From: Magnetococcales bacterium
GTDB lineage: Bacteria; Pseudomonadota; Magnetococcia; Magnetococcales; Magnetaquicoccaceae
Reading direction: 5' to 3'
Assembly (NCBI GenBank): GCA_015229095.1
Contig: JADGCE010000061.1
Span: forward strand, 3,325-14,775
Length of the DNA: 11,451 bases
Made by a program: the position numbers and the translations under genes. A model generated the notes under the pieces. It saw only the letters and a list, made by a program, of their open reading frames with translations, made no database searches and was not told the DNA's origin. Every line of letters begins with the position of its first letter. The stretch's first letter is position 1. Below, piece by piece: positions 1-5,392 of the stretch.

Positions 1-2
1 CA

Positions 3-389
3 CCCGCCCCGGTCGCAGCAGCACCCGCCCCGGCACCGGCTATGGTCGCACCGGCTCCTGCCCCGGTCGCAGCAGCACCCGCCCCGGTTGCACTGCCGCC
101 CGTTGCGGGAAGCTATGACGTGCGCTACACCGATGCGGTGGAAAAGGTCACCCGGGATGCGGTGGTCATCGTCTCCAAACGGGGGGAGGCTTTCCGGGTG
201 GACTACCAGGATTCCGACGGCAAATACACCGGCATCGCCTTCCTGCAAGGCAATGTGTTGGGCGTGGCCTATGCGGACGAAAGCAAGCCCAGCCTCTATC
301 TGCTGGAACCGGATGGAACGGGTTGGAAAGGGCGCTATATCGATTCCGGTGAAACCTTCCTGAGCAAGGAGGAGTGGAAGCGCCGGTAA
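3..389 (+). CDS. Pro/Ala-repeat protein, C-terminal part (5' end outside window)
   Basis: The reading frame is open from the window edge to a TAA at 387-389, so the true start lies upstream; the ATG at 42 sits inside the repeat and is probably not the start. The first 35 or so visible residues are a low-complexity Ala/Pro/Val linker. About 95 residues of non-repetitive sequence follow, beginning GSYDVRY, with alternating hydrophobic and polar residues and the pattern V-V-I-V / F-R-V-D-Y / G-I-A-F-L-Q-G-N / L-L-E-P-D-G-T-G-W-K-G-R-Y. This reads as a small beta-rich domain similar in style to those found in bacterial secreted or envelope proteins. I do not recognise a named family. A Pro/Ala linker usually tethers such a domain to an upstream membrane anchor or other domain, which cannot be seen here. 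Function is unknown. Confidence 0.75.
   Translation, partial: PAPVAAAPAPAPAMVAPAPAPVAAAPAPVALPPVAGSYDVRYTDAVEKVTRDAVVIVSKRGEAFRVDYQDSDGKYTGIAFLQGNVLGVAYADESKPSLYLLEPDGTGWKGRYIDSGETFLSKEEWKRR
7..87 (+). repeat. 54-nt direct repeat in the Pro/Ala linker
   Basis: A 27-nt segment at 7-33 recurs identically at 61-87, one 54-nt period later, inside the reading frame. It encodes PVAAAPAPx units. The array may continue upstream of the window, so the copy number is unknown. In-frame repeats of this kind can change length by slippage without breaking the protein. Confidence 0.8.
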
Positions 390-451
390 ATCCCAAGGGC
401 TTTGCCCCCGAACCCGTCTTCGTCAAAAAACAACAGGAAACCGCAACCGCC

Positions 452-1123
452 ATGGCACTTGAGCTCTATATTTTCAACCTGTGTCCCCATTGTCAACGGG
501 TCCGCGTGGCCCTCAACGCCCTGGGGCTGCCCCATCAACTGCACCGTCTGGATCCGGCCAACAAGCCCCCCGGCTTTTCTGCAATCTCTCCCCTGGGCAG
601 CGTCCCCGCCTTGCGGGTCGATGGGCAGGCCTCCCTCCTCGACTCCCTGGCCATCAACGAATATCTCAATGAACGGGGCGGCGGCCTTCTGCTCCCCGCC
701 GACCCCCTGGCACGGGGTGTGTTGCGCGGTTGGACCGGCTTTGCCAGCGACATCCAGAGCGATATGGGCAAACTGCTCGCCGCAGAGACAGAACCGGCCC
801 TGACCTCGGCGGCAGCCACCATGAGCAAAAAATGGCGCGTCCTGGAGGGGATCATCGACCAGGGGATTCTCCCCGCCGCACCTCACCCCCTCACGCTGCT
901 GGATGCCGTGCTGGCTCCCCTTTTTCTCCGTTGTCGCGTGTTCCACGATCACCTGCCCCTCGTGGAGGCCGGCAGCATGCCCCACCTCCATGCGTGGCAA
1001 GAGTGGCTCAGCAACGAACCCGCCGTCGTCCAGGCCGTGGACGGTGATTTCCCGGCGCTCTTTCTCCGTTTTATCGACCAGCGGAGCGGCGGCGCCCTGG
1101 CCGCCCGCATCGAGGGAGAGTGA
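452..1123 (+). CDS. Glutathione S-transferase family protein with CPHC active site
   Basis: This 223-residue cytoplasmic protein has the two-domain layout of the GST superfamily. The N-terminal thioredoxin-like domain (about residues 1-80) opens with LYIFNLCPHC; C11 and C14 form a CXXC pair as in glutaredoxin-2-like members, which favours a thiol-disulfide or deglutathionylation role over classical conjugation. P52 in GSVPAL is the expected cis-proline, and D64-S65 in LLDSLAI replaces the usual E-S pair that holds the glutathione gamma-glutamyl group. The rest (about 85-205) is helical and carries a second-domain Asp in LTLLDAVLAPL. The frame is open back to 374, but the ATG at 452 is preferred because the conserved fold starts there and an AGGA lies at 434-437. 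The 62-nt gap after the preceding gene is compatible with co-transcription. The substrate cannot be read from the sequence. Confidence 0.88.
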   Translation: MALELYIFNLCPHCQRVRVALNALGLPHQLHRLDPANKPPGFSAISPLGSVPALRVDGQASLLDSLAINEYLNERGGGLLLPADPLARGVLRGWTGFASDIQSDMGKLLAAETEPALTSAAATMSKKWRVLEGIIDQGILPAAPHPLTLLDAVLAPLFLRCRVFHDHLPLVEAGSMPHLHAWQEWLSNEPAVVQAVDGDFPALFLRFIDQRSGGALAARIEGE

Positions 1124-1148
1124 CGATCCGCACCCGGCAGAATGAACG

Positions 1149-2837
1149 CTACACCTTTTTTGCCACCATGCCCGGTTGCCAGGAGAGCACCCGGTTTCTG
1201 CCCTGCCGCTTCGCCTCATAGAGGGCATTGTCGGCCAGCTTGAGAAACTCCTCCCACGACTCGCACACCGCACCCGGCAAGGTGACGACGCCGATGCTGC
1301 AGGTCACCCGCAGGCCCTGAATGTCCGTCTCCGACAACCGCTGCCGAAAACGGTCCGCCGCCATGAAGGCATCCTCCTCCTTCGTGCTGGGCAGGACGAT
1401 GCAGAATTCCTCCCCGCCATACCGGCAGCAATAGTCCAGGTTGCGAAAATGGCCTTTGGCTACCCGGCCAATCATCTCCAACACCTTGTCGCCCAGATCA
1501 TGGCCATAGGTGTCATTGAATTTTTTGAAGTGGTCCACGTCAAAGAAGAGCACCGAGAGAGGCAGGCCATAACGCTGGGCGCGCCCATACTCCTTTTCCA
1601 GCAACTCTTCCATCCGCCGCCGGTTGTAGAGGCCGGTCAGTTTGTCCGTGTAGGACATGATCCGCAACTCCTCCTCCAACCGTTTTTCTTCGGTCACATC
1701 CCGTATCAACGCCGCACTGCCGATCGGTTCTCCCTGCTTGTTGCGGATGGTGGCCGCATAAAAATTCAGCACCCGGTTTCTGTATACCAGGGTGTCCGGC
1801 ATCTCAACCCCCCCATGTTCGATAAAACTTCGCACATAGTCGGGATCATCCACCACCGACAAAAATCCCCCCTGCACCAACTCCTCTTCGGATTTGTCCA
1901 GGATGCGCTCAGCCGACGGGTTGACCATCACCACTTCACCCGCCGCATTGGTGACCACGATGGCCTCCTGGGCCGACAGGATGATGGTGGCCAGTTTGTT
2001 CTGCTCCTCCGTGAGATAGCTGTGGCTTTTCACCACCTTCTGGCTCATGGAGTTGAAACTTTCCGCCATCTCCGCCAACTCCCGCAGACCCACGACCGGA
2101 ACCTGCTGGGTAAAATTACCCCGCGCCGCATCCACCATGGCCTCTGTCACCCGTTTGATCGGTCTGACCAGCGAAAAACGGAACAACAGGCCGATCAGCA
2201 ACAGGCTGCCCAGAATGCTCCCCCCCAGAATCAGCAGGGCGCGGGAGCGACTGGCCTGGATGGCCGCCTGCACCGAGGCCAGGGAAGTGGTCAACTTGAG
2301 CACCCCCCGCACCGGATCCTTCTGGCCATGGCACCGATAACATGGCTTTTCGGCGAGAATCGGCAACAGAAAGGTCAAGGTTTCACTCTTACCCTCTCCC
2401 TGACGGAAGAGCATTTTTTTCTTTTCCCGCACGGCGCTGACCAGATTGGGGTCATCCCTGGCCAACACGGCAATCTCCTGCTCTTCGCCCCTGGGCGGGA
2501 AGGTCTCCTCTCCCAGGCGGTTGTTCACAGCCTGGATGGTTTTGTTGTCCTGGAAGGCCTCGGTGCCATCCACCCGCACAATGCGGAAATCCTCCATGGC
2601 CTGCACTTTTTTCAAACCGCCGGCATAAGCCTGGGCAATATCCGCATATCCCCCCATCATGACCGCCTGCAGACCACGGGAGACGGCCTCTGCCATATCC
2701 CCCATGCTTGCCTCGTTGTGCGCCAGAATGCTCCTCTCCTGACTGCTGGCATAGAAGGCCACCATCCCCACCATGTTCAGGAGTATCACCAGTCCAACCA
2801 GCAACAACATCCGCCCGCCGATGCTCGCAAACATCAT
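1149..2837 (-). CDS. Membrane diguanylate cyclase with periplasmic c-type heme sensor (TM-CXXCH-TM-HAMP-PAS-GGEEF)
   Basis: This 562-residue protein should make cyclic di-GMP from two GTP. A first membrane helix (about 9-30) and a second (about 200-222) enclose a periplasmic domain of about 165 residues. That domain ends in PCYRCHG: C166-x-x-C169-H170 is a covalent heme c attachment motif, close to the second helix as in other heme-c sensor kinases and cyclases. A HAMP linker (about 222-275), a PAS domain (about 280-385) and the GGDEF domain (about 392-555) follow. The active-site motif is GGEEF (474-478), the metal/GTP motif is FFDVDHF around D433, and an RNLD inhibitory c-di-GMP site (465-468) sits five residues before GGEEF, so product inhibition is likely. 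AAGAGG-like AAGAGG lies 11 nt before the first ATG. It is the last gene of the Cache / heme-b protein operon and converges on the GST gene. The heme ligand partner and the signal are not known. Confidence 0.92.
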   Translation of the reverse strand: MMFASIGGRMLLLVGLVILLNMVGMVAFYASSQERSILAHNEASMGDMAEAVSRGLQAVMMGGYADIAQAYAGGLKKVQAMEDFRIVRVDGTEAFQDNKTIQAVNNRLGEETFPPRGEEQEIAVLARDDPNLVSAVREKKKMLFRQGEGKSETLTFLLPILAEKPCYRCHGQKDPVRGVLKLTTSLASVQAAIQASRSRALLILGGSILGSLLLIGLLFRFSLVRPIKRVTEAMVDAARGNFTQQVPVVGLRELAEMAESFNSMSQKVVKSHSYLTEEQNKLATIILSAQEAIVVTNAAGEVVMVNPSAERILDKSEEELVQGGFLSVVDDPDYVRSFIEHGGVEMPDTLVYRNRVLNFYAATIRNKQGEPIGSAALIRDVTEEKRLEEELRIMSYTDKLTGLYNRRRMEELLEKEYGRAQRYGLPLSVLFFDVDHFKKFNDTYGHDLGDKVLEMIGRVAKGHFRNLDYCCRYGGEEFCIVLPSTKEEDAFMAADRFRQRLSETDIQGLRVTCSIGVVTLPGAVCESWEEFLKLADNALYEAKRQGRNRVLSWQPGMVAKKV

Positions 2838-2900
2838 GTTCCAAAAACCTCTTCAGAAAATCACCCCCATCACCCTCTTAACCGGCGACAAGCCTCGGCT

Positions 2901-2921
2901 CTCTGAGCGCCCCCCTCAGAG
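2901..2921 (-). other. Stem-loop between the heme-binding protein gene and the cyclase gene
   Basis: CTCTGAG and CTCAGAG form a perfect 7-bp stem around a 7-nt loop, 9 nt past the stop codon of the upstream gene. There is no following T-run, so it is not a standard intrinsic terminator. It may stabilise the upstream message or attenuate read-through into the cyclase gene, which would give unequal expression within one operon. Confidence 0.5.
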
Positions 2922-2930
2922 CCTTTGCCA

Positions 2931-3860
2931 TCACTCCTGCCCCTTTTTTGTGGAAAACTGGAGAAGAACGGGGGCCGTCACAAATTTCCGCAACCGGTAT
3001 CCGGCATAAAAAACCGCAAATTGTGCCACGCGCTCCCCTTCGGCCACAAAAACCACATCGCCGGGATCGCCGGTATCAAACGCCCGCGCCATCTCCAGCG
3101 TCCATTGCCCGTTTTCCCAAACCCCTGTGGCCGTCACATCGGCACGACTGCCCGACGGCGTGCCGGCCTTGACAATGCCCGGCACCACCGCATCCGTGCC
3201 TGGGCCGGGTTGGGGCACACTCTGCCAACCGGGATAGCCTTCGTCGGGTCTGCTTAAAAAATAGACCAACCCTTTGTTGCCCTCATATTCCCGTGCCGGC
3301 TGGTCGAAGGGGCGATCGGAAAAGGCATGGGACATATCGTCCGCCACACCTGCCAGATTGCTGCGTCCGGCACTCCAGCGCCAGAGATCCGTCCGATACG
3401 GCGTGTTGGTCAGCATGCAGCGGTTGAAGGAGTCTCCCAGCTGAAACCTGACCACAAACATATCGTCCCCCGCATTGGCGCGCACATACTGACCATGGGA
3501 GAGCTTCCACGACCGGTAGAGGGCATTCTGGGTCTTGTCCGGCCACTGGGCGGCCAGATAGAGCCGCCCATCGCGATGCCCCATCCGGATCCGCACCTGT
3601 TTGTCCGGCTCCTCCGGGCGAGCGGCCGCCCCGGCCTCCGCCCCTTCCGGCTGCCAGTCCGAATCGGTCAGTGTCAGCGTCCAATCGCCCCCCTGTTCCG
3701 GTGCGGACCAATCGTCCAGCTTGCCATCCACGGCAATGGGGCGGGCCAACGGCGGCACAACCCAAACCGCGTAGGCCGAAGAGTCCGCCCAGGCCGGCAC
3801 CACGGAGAGGGCAGCGACCCCTCCGAACAGCATCCCTCGAAGGGGGTTACGGTTCGCCAC
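2931..3860 (-). CDS. Exported heme-binding protein, ethylbenzene dehydrogenase gamma-subunit (EB_dh) type
   Basis: The 309-residue protein starts at a GTG with a strong GGGAGGGGG ribosome binding site just upstream; the frame is open further back but has no signal peptide there. A signal peptide runs to AWA at residues 23-25. The mature part opens with PIAVDGKLDDW (41-51), the usual entry to EB_dh / carbohydrate-binding-9-like beta sandwiches. It continues with VRIRMGHRDGRLYLAAQW, DDMFVVRFQ, DLWRW (158-162), a GVWENGQWTLEMAR strand and a final VAQFAVFYAG strand, all typical of cytochrome b subunits of DMSO-reductase-family enzymes. M149 sits where the axial heme Met is expected; the Lys partner is less clear. 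No molybdoenzyme or Fe-S subunit gene is nearby. Its start overlaps the Cache gene stop by 14 nt, implying translational coupling. A role as a heme sensor or electron carrier is inferred. Confidence 0.75.
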   Translation of the reverse strand: MANRNPLRGMLFGGVAALSVVPAWADSSAYAVWVVPPLARPIAVDGKLDDWSAPEQGGDWTLTLTDSDWQPEGAEAGAAARPEEPDKQVRIRMGHRDGRLYLAAQWPDKTQNALYRSWKLSHGQYVRANAGDDMFVVRFQLGDSFNRCMLTNTPYRTDLWRWSAGRSNLAGVADDMSHAFSDRPFDQPAREYEGNKGLVYFLSRPDEGYPGWQSVPQPGPGTDAVVPGIVKAGTPSGSRADVTATGVWENGQWTLEMARAFDTGDPGDVVFVAEGERVAQFAVFYAGYRLRKFVTAPVLLQFSTKKGQE

Positions 3861-4890
3861 GTGCCCCCTCCCAAAATCCCGGACCCCCCACAGGGTCCAA
3901 ATGTCCCAGAGACCAGGAACTCTCCGGAATTGGTTGAAAAACCAGCACATAGGAGCGATCGGCCAGCACCAGGTGGGCAATGCCCCCCTCCTGTTTCCGC
4001 ATTCTTTCGACCACCTCCAGAAAACGGGGATCGCTGCTGATGGAGGAGGGACGGGGCAGATAATCTGCCAGACGTTCTTCCAAAGCAAAATCAGTGCCAT
4101 CGCGCGCACGTACACGGGGCAACCCCATTGAAATGGTCTGCCGACTGTCGGCCATCAACAGACCCTCTGAGCTGATGATAAAATAGCGCCCCTCCTCCTC
4201 CACATCTTTTCGCGATTGTTGATGGGCCGTCGCATAGCCATAATCCAGGGTGGAGAGCAGCTTGCCATAGGCCTCCAAAGGAATTTCAAAGTGGAAAAAG
4301 GCGGGTTTTTCCCCGTTGGCCAGCACGACCGGTGCGGTATAGGCGATCACCCAATAGCGCGAGTCCGGGGACATGTAGGGTTTGCTGACATGCACCTCCC
4401 CCTCTTTGGCCATGAAGGAGGGGGCAAAGAATGGGGAGTCCGACTCCGTGTCTGAAAAAAAATGGGCATCCTCCACCTTGCCTTGCACAACACGCAGATG
4501 TTCCTGCCCCGTCTGGTCGATGAGACACATCTCCCCGATGGGAAACTGCTTGTGCAACAGGTTGGCCCATGCCTCTATTTGTTGACGCAATGCCACCTGT
4601 GCCGCAGAAAACTGGACAACCCCCATGGCATCCACCGTATTGTGCGCCGATTCGGGCAGGGAAAAATATTTTTTGAACAAATCCAGCTCCATCGTAAAGC
4701 GCAGAGTGCTTTTTACCTCTTGATGAAACATTTTGATGCGAAACATCATGACATTCATCTGGTCGATGGCCCGCGCTTCGGCGGCCTCCACGCTGCTTTG
4801 GGGTGCGGCCAGCAGTTCTCCTGCTCCCACCCCAACCCACAAAAACAGGGCCCCGACCAGAGAGAGACTCCAACAAACCTTTGGTTTCAT
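3847..4890 (-). CDS. Exported Cache-domain (double Cache-like) protein without membrane anchor or effector
   Basis: This 347-residue protein begins MKPKVCW with a hydrophobic signal segment (about 7-28, ending LLAA). Helical sequence with several Met and Phe residues (about 33-115) leads into a first Cache lobe: MCLIDQTGQEHLRVV, then SPFFAPSF, SKPYMSPDSRYWVIAY and APVV (about 120-205). A second lobe follows (RYFIISSEGLLMADSR, about 235-250; SYVLVFQPIPESSWSLG, about 313-329). Cache proteins normally continue from the WSLG strand into a second transmembrane helix and a HAMP, kinase, cyclase or chemoreceptor module. Here the chain ends about 18 residues later with no helix. The ATG at 4888-4890 is chosen over the longer frame (to 5031) because it starts the signal peptide. 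It is first in the operon with the heme-binding protein and the cyclase. It could be a soluble or lipid-free binding subunit for a partner sensor; the ligand is unknown. Confidence 0.78.
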   Translation of the reverse strand: MKPKVCWSLSLVGALFLWVGVGAGELLAAPQSSVEAAEARAIDQMNVMMFRIKMFHQEVKSTLRFTMELDLFKKYFSLPESAHNTVDAMGVVQFSAAQVALRQQIEAWANLLHKQFPIGEMCLIDQTGQEHLRVVQGKVEDAHFFSDTESDSPFFAPSFMAKEGEVHVSKPYMSPDSRYWVIAYTAPVVLANGEKPAFFHFEIPLEAYGKLLSTLDYGYATAHQQSRKDVEEEGRYFIISSEGLLMADSRQTISMGLPRVRARDGTDFALEERLADYLPRPSSISSDPRFLEVVERMRKQEGGIAHLVLADRSYVLVFQPIPESSWSLGHLDPVGGPGFWEGARGEP

Positions 4891-5016
4891 GAACAGCACC
4901 CCCCACAGAACAAAAATGAATGAACCGATTGGATGGGAAAGAGCCGCATCCCGATCACCGGAGAGCACAGACTGCCGGATCGGGACAGCAGGAGACAACA
5001 ACCGCAACAAGCACCC

Positions 5017-5044
5017 TTGACTCTGCCTCACTTATGCCTAGCAT
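5017..5044 (+). promoter_or_regulatory. Possible sigma70-type promoter for the PilZ gene in the divergent intergenic region
   Basis: TTGACT (5017-5022) and TAGCAT (5039-5044) are separated by 16 nt and would give a leader of roughly 65 nt before the PilZ ATG at 5117. The full 4891-5116 gap separates the Cache-cyclase operon from the PilZ gene and should hold both divergent promoters. I could not identify a convincing minus-strand promoter. This is a consensus match only. Confidence 0.3.
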
Positions 5045-5116
5045 GAAGGGTTCTGCGCAGCCCTTGATGGTGATCCTCCTGGCGCGGCAGGTTTCTCCGG
5101 TGCGAGTCACTCTCCC

Positions 5117-5392
5117 ATGGAACAGCATAGCAAACGAACCAGCGTCCGTCTCCCCTATCAAACATCCATCCGTTTAAAGATGAACGGGGTCGAGTGGTCG
5201 GGACACATCGAAAATTTCAGCACAGCAGGGATACTGGTGCGCCTGAACAAGGGCGCGGGACAACAACTCCCGCCGCTGCAAAGCCAGGGCACCCTGATCT
5301 TTCAGGTGGACGGAGTCTCCCTCGAATCTGCCGTGACGGTTGTCCGCGCATCTGGCGAGCAACTGGGACTGGCCTTCATGAGCGCCCCCTGA
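5117..5392 (+). CDS. Single-domain PilZ c-di-GMP-binding protein
   Basis: The 91-residue protein consists of one PilZ domain and nothing else. The two c-di-GMP-binding signatures are present: RxxxR at R7-R11 (RTSVR) near the N terminus, and the (D/N)xSxxG motif at N33-x-S35-x-x-G38 (NFSTAG). The hydrophobic strands ILVRL, GTLIFQV, AVTVVRA and LGLAFM complete the six-stranded barrel. It should bind c-di-GMP in the cytoplasm and act through a protein partner, since it carries no output domain. The ribosome binding site is weak (GCGAG about 11 nt upstream). It is transcribed away from the operon that ends with a diguanylate cyclase, and its last 17 nt overlap the 3' end of the convergent chemoreceptor gene. 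A motility-related role is plausible from this setting but not proven. Confidence 0.9.
   Translation: MEQHSKRTSVRLPYQTSIRLKMNGVEWSGHIENFSTAGILVRLNKGAGQQLPPLQSQGTLIFQVDGVSLESAVTVVRASGEQLGLAFMSAP

Noticed and set aside
390..420. GGGCTTTGCCC hairpin after the first gene as a terminator
   Set aside because: The stem is only 4 bp with no T-run, so it is too weak to call.
1176..2906. 576-codon open frame on the + strand across the cyclase gene
   Set aside because: It is a shadow of the GC-rich minus-strand gene: no recognisable domain, His/Gln-rich antisense composition, and the opposite strand encodes clear HAMP, PAS and GGEEF motifs.
3861..4115. N-terminal extension of the heme-binding protein frame to 4115
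   Set aside because: The extra 85 residues lie inside the Cache gene in another frame, show no signal peptide or domain, and the GTG at 3860 has a strong ribosome binding site followed by a good signal peptide.
4891..5031. N-terminal extension of the Cache protein to 5031
   Set aside because: It would bury the signal peptide behind 47 residues with no domain; the ATG at 4890 fits an exported protein.
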